Assembly (NCBI GenBank): GCA_002449765.1
Contig: DJXN01000002.1
Coordinates: forward strand, 186,001 to 250,000
Direction: 5' to 3'
Origin: Fibrobacter sp. UBA7003
GTDB lineage: Bacteria > Fibrobacterota > Fibrobacteria > Fibrobacterales > Fibrobacteraceae
Length of the DNA stretch: 64,000 bases
Every line of letters begins with the position of its first letter. Position 1 is the stretch's first letter. The translations under genes and the position numbers were made by a program. Below the pieces are notes generated by a model. It did not search any database. It saw only the letters and a list, made by a program, of their open reading frames with translations, and had not been told where the DNA came from. Shown piece after piece: positions 9,087 through 17,074 of the stretch.

Positions 9087-9680
9087 CTAGTGAAGTCCAA
9101 GGCTGCCCGCATAGTCGCGGATGGTCTTCCAATATAGATTGTGTTCCTGTTCGAGCACGCGGCCCGCAAGCACCTCGGGAGAATCATTCTCGAAAACGGG
9201 AACCTTCACCTGCGAGAGGATGCGTCCCTGGTCAATTTCTTCGCTCACCAGGTGGACTGTCGGGCCGGATTCCTTTTCATGCGCGGCAATCACCGCCTCG
9301 TGCACGTGGATTCCCCAGTAGCCCTTCCCCCCGTACTTGGGCAGGAGGGAGGGATGGATATTCATGATGCGGTCGGGCATACGGGCTATCATGCAAGAAG
9401 GGAGCGCCTTCATGTAGCCCGCCAGAATCAGCAGGTCAACGTCATACTTGTTCAGAACATCCATCATCGCGGCCTCGTAATCCGCGATAACCGGGTGCGT
9501 CTTGCCCGAAATATGGTGAACCGGGATGCCATATTCCGAAGCGTGCCCCACAGCTCCGCAATTCCCGTTATTGGTAATCAAGAACTTGCACTGGCAATCG
9601 AGTTCGCCAGAGCCAATTTTGTCGATAATTGCCTTAAAATTGCTTCCACCACCGGAAGCCATCACTCCAATTTTAAACAT
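9087..9680 (-). CDS. purN: Phosphoribosylglycinamide formyltransferase (PurN)
   Basis: 197 aa. It transfers a formyl group from 10-formyl-THF to GAR in purine synthesis. Visible motifs are GVMASGGGSNFKAI (phosphate loop), LAGYMKALPSCMI, and the catalytic block MNIHPSLLPKYGG with the Asn/His pair. The later Asp is in EEIDQGRILSQ. It is divergent from guaA, with 39 nt between starts. Each gene has its own TATnTTTG box about 6-7 nt before its start, so the two starts face each other in a very compact promoter region. Confidence 0.95.
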   Translation of the reverse strand: MFKIGVMASGGGSNFKAIIDKIGSGELDCQCKFLITNNGNCGAVGHASEYGIPVHHISGKTHPVIADYEAAMMDVLNKYDVDLLILAGYMKALPSCMIARMPDRIMNIHPSLLPKYGGKGYWGIHVHEAVIAAHEKESGPTVHLVSEEIDQGRILSQVKVPVFENDSPEVLAGRVLEQEHNLYWKTIRDYAGSLGLH

Positions 9681-9722
9681 GGGGCCAAAGATAGAAATTT
9701 TTTTCTATTTTTGGGCCGTATG
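9678..9722. promoter_or_regulatory. Compact divergent purN/guaA promoter region
   Basis: On the plus strand TATTTTT (9706-9712) lies 7 nt before the guaA ATG. On the minus strand TATCTTT (9693-9687) lies 6 nt before the purN ATG. Neither gene has a Shine-Dalgarno. If these are -10 boxes, transcription would begin at or within a few bases of each start codon. Inference from sequence only. Confidence 0.5.
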
Positions 9723-11555
9723 AAAAACGTCGATACTATTGCAGTTTTGGACTTTGGCGGGCAGTACGCCCACCTGATTGCTAACCGCGTGCGCCGCCTG
9801 GGCGTGTTTACCGAAATCCACTCCCCCGCCGCTCCCGTCAGCGAACTCGAAGGCGTGAAGGGAATCATCTACAGCGGTGGCCCCAGTAGCGTGTATGCGG
9901 CCGACGCCCCGGAATACAATCCCGAAATTCTGAACCTGCCGGTGCCCAAACTCGGCATCTGCTACGGTCACCAGCTCATCGCCCAGCAGTTGGGCGGGCA
10001 TGTGGAACCGGGCAAGGTCAAGGAATACGGCATCGCCGACCTGATTGTGGGCGACGAAAAGTGCCCACTTCTGAAGGGCCTCCCGAAGGCCAGCCCCATG
10101 TGGATGAGCCACGGCGACCAGGTCACCAAGCTCCCCGAGGGCTACAAGATTGTGGCCAGCACCAAGGACTGTGAAATCGCCGCAGTCGCTTTCGACAGCG
10201 ACAAGCCCGAACGCCAGATTTTCGGTATCCAGTTCCACCCCGAAGTCACGCACAGCAAGTTCGGCATGAAGTTGCTCGAAAACTTCGTGGACTTTACCGG
10301 TGCAAAGAAGACCTGGAACATGAAGAGCTACCTGCCGCTCATCACGGAGCGCATCAAGGAACAGGTCAAGGACCGCAAGGTTTTCTTGCTCGTGAGTGGC
10401 GGCGTGGACTCCACCGTTGCCTTCGTGCTTTTGAACCGCGTGCTCGGACCAGAAAAGGTTCTCGGTTTGCACGTGGATAACGGCATGATGCGCCTCGGCG
10501 AATCCCAAAAGATTATGGAATTCTTGAAGGCCGAAGGGATGAACAACCTCAAGGTCCGCGACGCCAGCGAACACTTCCTCGCTAAGCTCAAGGGCGTGAC
10601 CGCGCCGGAAACCAAGCGCGGCATCATCGGTAAGGAATTCCTGACGGTGAAGGACGAGGAAATGGCGAAGCTCAACCTCGATCCGAACCAGTGGATGATG
10701 GCGCAGGGCACCATCTACCCCGACACCATCGAAAGCGGCGGCACCAAGAACGCCGACAAGATCAAGACGCACCACAACCGCGTGCAGGAAGTCTTGGACC
10801 TTATGGAAAAGGGCCTCGTGCTGGAACCTCTCGCCGATCTGTACAAGGACGAAGTCCGCGCCCTCGGCGAAGAACTCGGCATTCCGCACAACTTAGTGTG
10901 GCGTCACCCGTTCCCGGGCCCGGGCCTCGGCGTGCGCCTGCTCTGTAGCGAGGGCAAGCTTACCGACGACCTCGTGAAGTTCGAAGACGTGAAGGACACC
11001 GCCGGTCAGTCCCTCGCCGACTACCTGAAGGCGAACAAGATTGCAGGCCGCCTGCTCCCCATCAAGAGCGTGGGCGTGCAAGGCGACGGACGCACCTACG
11101 CGCAGCCGTTCCTTATCACCACTCCGGGTCTCTCCTGGAAGGATTGCGAAAAGTTCTCCACCGAACTTGCGAACCGCTTCAAGGCAATCAACCGCGTCAT
11201 CTACCAGATTGGTAGCGTGGCCGATGAAGACCCGAAGCTTGTGGAACAGTTCGCCACCCGCGAAAACTTCGATACGCTCCGCAAGTTCGACAACATTTGC
11301 ACCGAATTCCTGCAGGCAAATGACCTGTACGAAAAGATTTGGCAGATGCCTGTGGTACTCGTCCCGCTCCGCACGGCGGGCAAGCCCTGCATCGTGATGC
11401 GCCCGGTGAACTCCACCGAAGCCATGACAGCCAACTTCGCCGAAATCGACCAAGGCATGCTAGCCGGACTCTGGCGCAAGTTCGAAGCCGAAGGCGCAGG
11501 CTCGCTGTGGTACGACGTGACCCACAAGCCCCCCGGAACCATCGAGTGGGAATAA
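9720..11555 (+). CDS. guaA: GMP synthase, glutamine-hydrolysing, long form
   Basis: 611 aa, roughly 90 longer than common bacterial GuaA. It converts XMP to GMP with glutamine and ATP. The N-terminal class-I glutaminase has Cys81 in GICYGHQ and the His/Glu pair in FHPEVTH. The ATP-pyrophosphatase loop is SGGVDSTVA. The middle and C-terminal regions (GTIYPDTIESGG, IKTHHNRVQEVLDLM, HPFPGPGLGVRLLC) resemble the long, eukaryote-like type. The protein ends GTIEWE, the usual GuaA ending. Its 3' end is the attachment site of a mobile element, which replaced the last bases and separated the gene from its own terminator. Confidence 0.96.
   Translation: MKNVDTIAVLDFGGQYAHLIANRVRRLGVFTEIHSPAAPVSELEGVKGIIYSGGPSSVYAADAPEYNPEILNLPVPKLGICYGHQLIAQQLGGHVEPGKVKEYGIADLIVGDEKCPLLKGLPKASPMWMSHGDQVTKLPEGYKIVASTKDCEIAAVAFDSDKPERQIFGIQFHPEVTHSKFGMKLLENFVDFTGAKKTWNMKSYLPLITERIKEQVKDRKVFLLVSGGVDSTVAFVLLNRVLGPEKVLGLHVDNGMMRLGESQKIMEFLKAEGMNNLKVRDASEHFLAKLKGVTAPETKRGIIGKEFLTVKDEEMAKLNLDPNQWMMAQGTIYPDTIESGGTKNADKIKTHHNRVQEVLDLMEKGLVLEPLADLYKDEVRALGEELGIPHNLVWRHPFPGPGLGVRLLCSEGKLTDDLVKFEDVKDTAGQSLADYLKANKIAGRLLPIKSVGVQGDGRTYAQPFLITTPGLSWKDCEKFSTELANRFKAINRVIYQIGSVADEDPKLVEQFATRENFDTLRKFDNICTEFLQANDLYEKIWQMPVVLVPLRTAGKPCIVMRPVNSTEAMTANFAEIDQGMLAGLWRKFEAEGAGSLWYDVTHKPPGTIEWE
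11546..11555 (+). other. Candidate attL core in the guaA stop region
   Basis: GTGGGAATAA covers the last codons of guaA (Trp-Glu-stop). It matches 8 of 10 bases with GTGGGAGTAG at 19978-19987, at the opposite end of the element. Recombination here keeps the C-terminal Trp-Glu of GuaA and provides a new stop codon. Confidence 0.6.
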
Positions 11556-11614
11556 TTCCGTCAAACCTTGAAACCCTTTCAGCATCAGCGTTTGCGGACT
11601 TCTCGTTCCTCTTT

Positions 11615-11633
11615 TGATAACAATTTGATAACA
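11615..11633 (+). repeat. 19-bp direct repeat, left copy
   Basis: TGATAACAATTTGATAACA occurs here and identically at 19767-19785, about 60 nt and 200 nt inside the two proposed element ends. It contains two TTGATAAC-like halves. It may be an integrase arm site or an alternative attachment repeat. Confidence 0.7.
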
Positions 11634-11667
11634 CAGCCCCAAAACCGTATCATTCCGCATCCCCTGT

Positions 11668-11707
11668 GGTTTGCGGGTGGAAAGTGGTCTTTCACGGTTT
11701 GCGGGTG
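11668..11707 (+). repeat. Pair of 12-bp direct repeats (integrase arm-site candidates)
   Basis: GGTTTGCGGGTG occurs at 11668-11679 and 11696-11707, 28 bp apart, in the noncoding left end. Paired short direct repeats near an element end are typical of arm-type sites bound by the N-terminal domain of Tn916-like integrases. Assignment is inference. Confidence 0.5.
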
Positions 11708-11724
11708 ACACGATCCATATTGAG

Positions 11725-11765
11725 AAAGCCTTTACCGATGGCAGCGTCGGTAAAGGCTTTTTTGT
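11725..11765 (+). terminator. Strong rho-independent terminator at the element's left end
   Basis: A 14-bp perfect stem (AAAGCCTTTACCGA at 11725-11738 pairing with 11747-11760) with an 8-nt loop is followed by a run of T on the plus strand. It would stop guaA read-through into the element. It also lies just past the end of the XRE gene on the other strand. Confidence 0.75.
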
Positions 11766-11771
11766 CGTTTT

Positions 11772-12302
11772 TCAGTCGGTATCCAGCTTGTCCTTGAACG
11801 CAGCGGTCAATGCGTCGCTAAGTTCCTGTGACGGAACCTTGCCCCATCTCTGCGTGGTGTCGTATCGGGGATAGTTGTAGCGCCAGCGGTCATAGTCCTC
11901 TTGGGTGATCTCTCCCGCTTTCAGCTTCGCGGCCTGCTCCGCCCAAGCGGACAACATTTCCAGCATCGAGAGATAGGTCTTACCGCGGGACTTGTCCAGA
12001 CGCAGGCAGATTTCGCCGTCGATCTCTCCGACGGTCAACCCGCGCATATCCTCCAAAGCAAAGAGCGTGTGCATCAGGCCGATGTCGCTGTCTATGTCAG
12101 GGACGGTCAGGGCGTCGGTGGAGACGCCAAAGTAGCCCGCCAGTGCCTTGGTCAGATCGGCCTTGGGGGAACGGCTTCCGGTTTCATACTGCGCCATGCG
12201 CACATCGGCGGAGCGTTCGGGAAAGCCCACTACTTGACCGAGATACTTCTGCGTGACACCCATCTTGTTGCGGAAAAAGCGGATACGCTCACCGATTGCC
12301 AT
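11772..12302 (-). CDS. XRE-family helix-turn-helix regulator of the mobile element
   Basis: 176 aa. Residues 1-60 are a lambda-repressor-like HTH (GERIRFFRNKMGVTQKYLGQ, MAQYETGSRSPKADLTKALA). The C-terminal part (GEIDGEICLRLDKSRGKT, EITQEDYDRWRYNYP) has the look of regulators found in Firmicutes mobile elements. It is divergent from the xis-int operon. The copies of TTTGTTTA/TAAACAAA between them are likely operators, so it may repress both directions. No signal or membrane segment. Confidence 0.85.
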   Translation of the reverse strand: MAIGERIRFFRNKMGVTQKYLGQVVGFPERSADVRMAQYETGSRSPKADLTKALAGYFGVSTDALTVPDIDSDIGLMHTLFALEDMRGLTVGEIDGEICLRLDKSRGKTYLSMLEMLSAWAEQAAKLKAGEITQEDYDRWRYNYPRYDTTQRWGKVPSQELSDALTAAFKDKLDTD

Positions 12303-12349
12303 AACCGTCAGCTCCTATCTTTCTTTTGATGACATACAGAGCATAGCAT

Positions 12350-12460
12350 ATTTGTTTAGATTCGTCAAGAGAAATTAAATAAATTTGTTTATATTTACCC
12401 ACTCGCAAGACCTTGACATAACGGAAAAGAGTTAGTATAATCAGCATACGCTAAACAAAA
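12350..12460. promoter_or_regulatory. Candidate operator repeats between the XRE gene and xis-int
   Basis: ATTTGTTTA occurs at 12350-12358 and 12383-12391, and its reverse complement form TAAACAAAA at 12452-12460. Two copies lie upstream of and one downstream of the consensus promoter at 12413-12441. This arrangement fits repressor binding, but no binding data are available. Confidence 0.5.
12413..12441 (+). promoter_or_regulatory. Consensus sigma-70 promoter for the xis-int operon
   Basis: TTGACA at 12413-12418, a 17-bp spacer and TATAAT at 12436-12441: a perfect match to the consensus. The first start codon (12492) is 51 nt downstream, with AAAGGAGG in the leader. This differs clearly from the promoter style of the surrounding chromosome. 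Confidence 0.85.
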
Positions 12461-12491
12461 AGCGTTATCATTGAGGAAAGGAGGAAGCAGC

Positions 12492-12695
12492 ATGGATAAC
12501 AAATTTATTCGGGCAGAAGAAGTCGCAAAAGAGTTGGACGTGTCGAAGCCCTATGCCTACAAGCTCATTCGGCAGCTCAACGAGGAACTGAAAAGCAAGG
12601 GCTTCATCACCATCTCGGGGCGAGTCAATCGCCAGTATTTTAATGAACGTTTCTACGGAACCGGAAAGGAAGTGAACAAGGATGCCGGTATTTAA
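12492..12695 (+). CDS. Excisionase-like small HTH DNA-binding protein
   Basis: 67 aa. The start at 12492 has AAAGGAGG 8 nt upstream. The sequence FIRAEEVAKELDVSKPYAYK is a MerR/excisionase-type helix-turn-helix, followed by ISGRVNRQYFNERFYG. It directly precedes and overlaps the integrase gene by 14 nt, the usual place for a recombination directionality factor. A role as a transcription factor is also possible. Confidence 0.75.
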   Translation: MDNKFIRAEEVAKELDVSKPYAYKLIRQLNEELKSKGFITISGRVNRQYFNERFYGTGKEVNKDAGI

Positions 12696-13755
12696 GGACG
12701 AAAAACGGGGTACATGGTACGTCATGGCGCGGTATTGCGACTGGACGGGAGCGCGCAGGCAGAAGTGCAAGCGGGGCTTTCCCACCAAGCGGGATGCGCA
12801 GGATTGGGAGCACGGTTTCAAGTTACAGACCTGCTCCGATCTGGATATGACCTTTGAAGCCTTTGTGGAGCTTTACACCAAGGATAAGAAGCCCCGGCTG
12901 AAAGAAAACACGTGGCTGACCAAGGACAACATCATCCAGCAAAAGATATTGCCCTATTTCGGCAAGCGGAAGATTAGCGAGATCACCACCAAGGATGTGA
13001 TCGCATGGCAGAACGAGATGCTCGCCTACCGGGACGAGAAGCGCAAGCCCTACTCGCAGACCTATCTCAAGTCTCTGCACAACCAGCTCAGCGCCATCTT
13101 CAATCACGCCGTCCGCTACTATGATCTGCGTTCCAATCCCGCAGCCAAAGCCGGGAACATGGGAGTGGAGGAACGGAAGGAGATGCTGTTCTGGACAAAG
13201 GCGGAGTATCAGCGGTTCGCGGATGCCATGATGGACAAGCCCCTCTCTTACTACGCTTTCGAGATGCTCTACTGGTGCGGTATCCGCGAGGGGGAGTTGC
13301 TGGCGCTCACCCCGTCAGACTTTGATTTCGAGGCTGGGACGGTGAGGATTAACAAGTCCTATCAGCGGCTCCATGGCGAGGATGTGATCACCACGCCAAA
13401 AACCCCGAAAAGCAACCGTACCATCAAGATGCCTGATTTCCTGCGGGACGAGATGAAGGATTACATCGGTATGCTCTACGGTGTCAAGAAGAAGGATCGC
13501 ATCTTCACCGTCACGAAAAGCTATCTCCACCACGAGATGGACAGGGGTGCGAAGGAGGCTGGGGTCAAGCGCATCAGAATCCATGACCTCAGACATTCGC
13601 ACATTTCGCTATTGATCGACATGGGTTTCTCGGCGGTGGCAATTGCCGACCGGGTGGGGCATGAGAGCATTGACATCACCTATCATTACGCACATCTGTT
13701 TCCGTCCAAGCAGACGGAGATGGCGGACAAGCTGAACATGGAAAGGGGGAGTTGA
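12682..13755 (+). CDS. Tyrosine-family site-specific integrase (Tn916-Int-like)
   Basis: 357 aa. The N-terminus (GTWYVMARYCDWTGARRQKCKRGF) is an AP2-like arm-DNA-binding domain. A SAM-like core-binding region lies at ~55-150 (EFMLAYRDEK region). The catalytic domain has the first Arg in WCGIREGELLAL, the H-x-x-R in IHDLRHSHISLL, the second His in DRVGHESIDIT and the Tyr in YHYAHLFPS. It would recombine the element with the guaA 3' end. It starts inside the xis-like gene and is followed 2 nt later by the mobilization gene. Confidence 0.93.
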   Translation: MPVFKDEKRGTWYVMARYCDWTGARRQKCKRGFPTKRDAQDWEHGFKLQTCSDLDMTFEAFVELYTKDKKPRLKENTWLTKDNIIQQKILPYFGKRKISEITTKDVIAWQNEMLAYRDEKRKPYSQTYLKSLHNQLSAIFNHAVRYYDLRSNPAAKAGNMGVEERKEMLFWTKAEYQRFADAMMDKPLSYYAFEMLYWCGIREGELLALTPSDFDFEAGTVRINKSYQRLHGEDVITTPKTPKSNRTIKMPDFLRDEMKDYIGMLYGVKKKDRIFTVTKSYLHHEMDRGAKEAGVKRIRIHDLRHSHISLLIDMGFSAVAIADRVGHESIDITYHYAHLFPSKQTEMADKLNMERGS

Positions 13756-13757
13756 AT

Positions 13758-14084
13758 ATGTCAGCAAAGAACCGTGACGAGCACAACCGCTGGCGCAACG
13801 TCACCGTCGCGTTCCGGGTGTCGCCGGAGGAGGACAGTTTGATCGAAACCGCCGTGCGGCTCTCGGGACTGACCAAGCAGGACTACATCACGCGACGCCT
13901 GACTGACCGCGAGGTGGTGGTGCAGGGCAATCCGAGGGTGTTCAAGGCGCTGCGGAACCAGCTCGCCGCCGTGCTGGACGAGCTGCGGCGCATTGAGGCC
14001 GGGGCAGGCGTCGATGACGACCTGCTGGACGTAATCGGCATGATCGCCGCGATCATGAACGGCATGAAGGAGGAAACGGGATGA
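13758..14084 (+). CDS. Mobilization accessory protein (MobC-like, ribbon-helix-helix)
   Basis: 108 aa from the ATG at 13758, preceded by a GGGGGAG Shine-Dalgarno; a TTG at 13752 is an alternative. WRNVTVAFRVSPEEDSLI, then VRLSGLTKQDYITRRL is typical of relaxosome accessory proteins with a ribbon-helix-helix fold. Such proteins help the relaxase at oriT. It overlaps the next gene by 4 nt (ATGA). Confidence 0.75.
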   Translation: MSAKNRDEHNRWRNVTVAFRVSPEEDSLIETAVRLSGLTKQDYITRRLTDREVVVQGNPRVFKALRNQLAAVLDELRRIEAGAGVDDDLLDVIGMIAAIMNGMKEETG

Positions 14085-15220
14085 ACGACAAAAATGAAAT
14101 GACCGCCCCTATCGCATCTGTTGGCGCAGATGTGGGGCAGTCACTCACTAAAGAAAACATCAGTATAACAGACGAGGATGCGGAATACAAGAAAAAGTTG
14201 CTGGAAGTCCAGCGTTTCTGCGACCCGATGCACCTCAACACCCTGTCCATGAACGATTTGTTTGACTGTTCCTTTACCAGCAGGCCGCCGTTGATCGACG
14301 GTCTGCTGTACGCCGGGACGTATCTGCTGGCTGGCGCGCCGAAGATCGGCAAGTCGTTCCTCGTTGCCCAGCTTGCCTACCATGTCAGCATGGGACACAC
14401 GCTCTGGGACTACCCTGTCCGGCAAGGCGGCGTCCTCTATCTGGCGCTGGAGGACGATTACCAAAGGTTGCAGGGGCGTATGTCCCGGATGTTCGGCGTG
14501 GAGGGGACGGACAACCTGCACTTTGCCATCACGTCGGCGCAGATCGGGCTTGGTCTCGTCGAACAGCTCGATAATTTTCTGAAAGACCGTCCCGACACAA
14601 GGCTGGTCATCATCGACACGCTCCAAAAGGTGCGCGACGCCATCGGAGAGGCATACAGCTACTCCGGCGATTACGACGCCATCGGTCAGCTCAAGGGCTT
14701 TGCGGCCAGTAGGGGCATCTGTCTCCTGTTGGTACACCACACGCGCAAGCAAGCGGCGGATGACGCCTTTGACATGATCTCCGGCACGACGGGCCTGCTC
14801 GGCTGCGCGGACGGCGCGCTGCTGCTCCGCAAGGAGAAGCGTACCGACCTAAACGCCACGCTGGACGTAGTAGGCCGCGACCAGCCCGACCAACGGCTCC
14901 ACCTGACGCGAGATCAGGATAGTTTGGTTTGGCAGCTTGACCACGCGGAGCGGGAACTATGGAAAGCACCGCCCGACCCGCTGCTTGAAAAGGTGGCGGC
15001 GCTGGTGACGCCGGACGCGCCGGAATGGAGCGGCAGCCCCTCTGAGCTGGTCAGTGTGGTCGATGCCGATATGGCGGCAAACGCGCTGACCAGATACCTC
15101 AATGTCAATTCAGCGCGGCTCAGAAGCGACTACAACATCGAATACGGACGGAAACTGCGGCATGAGGGCAGGCGGATATACCTTCGTTTGCTGTCTGCCG
15201 GTGATGCGGCTCTGACGTAA
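14081..15220 (+). CDS. RepA-like AAA (RecA-fold) ATPase
   Basis: 379 aa. Walker A is LAGAPKIGKSFL (~residues 86-97), with LYLALEDDYQRLQGR and a Walker B-like LVIIDTLQKVRD, then LLLVHHTRKQ. This is the layout of hexameric RepA-type helicases (AAA_25), common in plasmids and mobilizable elements, where they may support replication after transfer. The C-terminal ~100 residues look like a variable winged region (TRYLNVNSARLRSDYNIEYGR). Member of the int-mob transcription unit. Confidence 0.85.
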   Translation: MNDKNEMTAPIASVGADVGQSLTKENISITDEDAEYKKKLLEVQRFCDPMHLNTLSMNDLFDCSFTSRPPLIDGLLYAGTYLLAGAPKIGKSFLVAQLAYHVSMGHTLWDYPVRQGGVLYLALEDDYQRLQGRMSRMFGVEGTDNLHFAITSAQIGLGLVEQLDNFLKDRPDTRLVIIDTLQKVRDAIGEAYSYSGDYDAIGQLKGFAASRGICLLLVHHTRKQAADDAFDMISGTTGLLGCADGALLLRKEKRTDLNATLDVVGRDQPDQRLHLTRDQDSLVWQLDHAERELWKAPPDPLLEKVAALVTPDAPEWSGSPSELVSVVDADMAANALTRYLNVNSARLRSDYNIEYGRKLRHEGRRIYLRLLSAGDAALT

Positions 15221-15658
15221 GCGCGACGCTTGCGACGGTTGCAACGGTATTTGAGACGGTACAAATAAACCGTCGCAACCGTTGCGACCGTCGCGGCGAT
15301 GGGGTCTCCGAAAAGTCGCAAGACTTTTTGGGGAGAGGAGGCACAGCGGAATAAACGAGCCCTCGCGCCATGCGCGGGGGCGAGCGATATGGAGCTTATG
15401 CCGACGATTCGGCGGGGTGCAGGGTGCCCTTTACAAAGGGCAGCCCTGCCGGGGAGTCAACCGCAGTTGACAGGGGCAGCGCCCCTCCGGGAGTGTCTGG
15501 ACGCCGCAGCGGGCAGACACTTCCGGCAGCCCCCTCGGAGAGCCCACGACACTTTGCAGCCGCAAGACTGAAAGTGTCATAGTGGGTTATTACACTTCCC
15601 GCAGGAAGTGCCCTCCGACCCCGGCGGGGCGTATCTCAACGAAAGGATGTGATTTACG
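15221..15658 (+). other. Noncoding repeat-rich region with candidate oriT
   Basis: No credible gene in 438 nt. The first part (15221-15300) is rich in inverted CGACGGTTGC/GCAACCGTCG units that could pair over ~25 nt or act as iterons. The later part has two hairpins: ACACTTT (15549-15555) with AAAGTGT (15571-15577), and CACTTCC (15593-15599) with GGAAGTG (15604-15610). It lies directly upstream of the MobV relaxase gene, where MobV-family oriT sites normally sit. An AAAGGATGTG Shine-Dalgarno precedes the relaxase start. Confidence 0.55.
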
Positions 15659-16996
15659 ATGGCAAGAAACACGGGAGACCGTACCTGTGTCCGCAACGTC
15701 AACGTGTCCGACGCCAACATCGGCAACACGCAGGCGCACAACGAGCGTGAGAAGAAAACCTATGTCAATCCCGACATCGTGCCGGAGCGCGCGGAGCTTA
15801 ACGTCCACTTCAAAGCGCCCACGGACGATTATGTTGGGATGTTCAGCAAGATGGAGGAAGAAAAGGTCATCTCGACGCGCGGCTTGAAACCCGACGCCAC
15901 CAAGTTCTGCGAGCTGGTGTTTGACGTCAACTCCGCCTACTTCTACAACCACGGCGGGTATGACTACGCGCGGCAGTTCTATGAGGAGGCGTACCGGGCA
16001 GCGGTGGAGATCGTCGGCGGCGAGCAGTACATCCTGTCCGCCGTCATGCACGCCGACGAGCGCAACCGCGCCATGTCGGAGCAGTTGGGTGAGGACGTGT
16101 ACCACTACCACCTCCATGTGGTCTATGTGCCGGTGGTAAAAAAGGAGATTTTGTGGTCAAAGCGGTGCAAAGACCCCACGCTGCGTGGTACTGTAAAAGA
16201 GGTCATTACGCAGGTCAGCCGGAGCAAGAAATGGGCGTCGAAACCGGCAGTGGACGATATTGGTGAGCCAATCCTCCAAAAGAACGGCAAGCCGGTACTG
16301 AAGAAGTCGTACAGCGTTTTGCAGGACGATTTCTATCGGCACATGGTCGCTGCCGGGTACACGGACATCGAGCGCGGCGAGGTCGGCAGCAACGAGGAAC
16401 ACCTGACGGTGACGCAGTTCAAGGTGGAGCAGGAGCAGCAGCGCCTCGCACGGATTCAGGACGCAGCAGCCTATGCATCGGAGGAGACACAGCGACGAAA
16501 CGAGGAGATGGAGGAGGCAAGGAAGAAGGCGCAACAAGCAAAAGCCCAGCTTGACGCCGTGGTACCGAAGGTCGAAGCGGTCGAGGAGCTGGCGCGACGA
16601 TATTCCGATGATGTTGACAAGGTGCTGCCCGAAGCGGGTGCGCTGGAAACGGCGCGGTCGTACCGCGAGAAGAAGGCCAAACCTCTCTACAAGAAGATCG
16701 TCGATGTCCTGCGCGCGCTCTATAACAAGTATCTTGACCTTATAAACAGCTTCAACCGGCTGAACGATAGTTATAACCGGCTCCAACAGCGTTACGCCTC
16801 GCTGGATGCCTCCTTTGACCGGCTGGCAGAGGAGAACAAGAGCTTGAAGCAGGTCGCAGCGGACTATGACGCCTTATGCCGGGGCTATGGCGCGGACAGG
16901 GTGGAGGAGCAGGTCAGGGCGATTCGGGAGCGCGAGGCAGAGCAGAAACGGCAGAGGAGGATGCAACGGCAGAGGCACAGCATCGGAGCGCGATAA
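15659..16996 (+). CDS. MobV-family relaxase (plasmid recombination enzyme, Pre/Mob)
   Basis: 445 aa. The N-terminal ~200 residues show the MobV relaxase fold: an early Asn/Arg region (TCVRNVNVSDANIGNT), HADERN and the metal-binding histidines VYHYHLHVVYVPV. The second half is a long coiled coil (RIQDAAAYASEETQRRNEEM onward). It would nick oriT and lead DNA transfer using a helper conjugation system. The basic tail RQRRMQRQRHS ends the protein. It is the last gene before the cargo cassette, which has its own promoter. Confidence 0.9.
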   Translation: MARNTGDRTCVRNVNVSDANIGNTQAHNEREKKTYVNPDIVPERAELNVHFKAPTDDYVGMFSKMEEEKVISTRGLKPDATKFCELVFDVNSAYFYNHGGYDYARQFYEEAYRAAVEIVGGEQYILSAVMHADERNRAMSEQLGEDVYHYHLHVVYVPVVKKEILWSKRCKDPTLRGTVKEVITQVSRSKKWASKPAVDDIGEPILQKNGKPVLKKSYSVLQDDFYRHMVAAGYTDIERGEVGSNEEHLTVTQFKVEQEQQRLARIQDAAAYASEETQRRNEEMEEARKKAQQAKAQLDAVVPKVEAVEELARRYSDDVDKVLPEAGALETARSYREKKAKPLYKKIVDVLRALYNKYLDLINSFNRLNDSYNRLQQRYASLDASFDRLAEENKSLKQVAADYDALCRGYGADRVEEQVRAIREREAEQKRQRRMQRQRHSIGAR

Positions 16997-17002
16997 AAAG
17001 AC

Positions 17003-17031
17003 TTGACAAATATCATTCTATTTAGTAATAT
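17003..17031 (+). promoter_or_regulatory. Sigma-70 promoter for the cargo cassette
   Basis: TTGACA at 17003-17008, 17-bp spacer, TAATAT at 17026-17031. The segment AATAT...ATATT around the spacer is a loose dyad (about 17009-17032) that could be a MarR operator, since a marR gene lies in the cassette. Confidence 0.7.
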
Positions 17032-17074
17032 TCCTTACGGCACAAATTCAATGAAAAAAAGAAAGGTGATTGAT

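Noticed and set aside
9681-9719. Purine or guanine riboswitch before guaA
   Set aside because: Only 39 nt separate guaA and purN starts and the likely -10 box is 7 nt from the start codon, leaving no room for a riboswitch.
11668-11707. CRISPR-like repeat pair
   Set aside because: Only two 12-bp units occur with no regular spacers and no cas genes in the window.
15282-15582. Several small open frames in the region before MobV
   Set aside because: They overlap in three frames, follow a GC-rich repeat area, lack Shine-Dalgarno sites and show no protein features.
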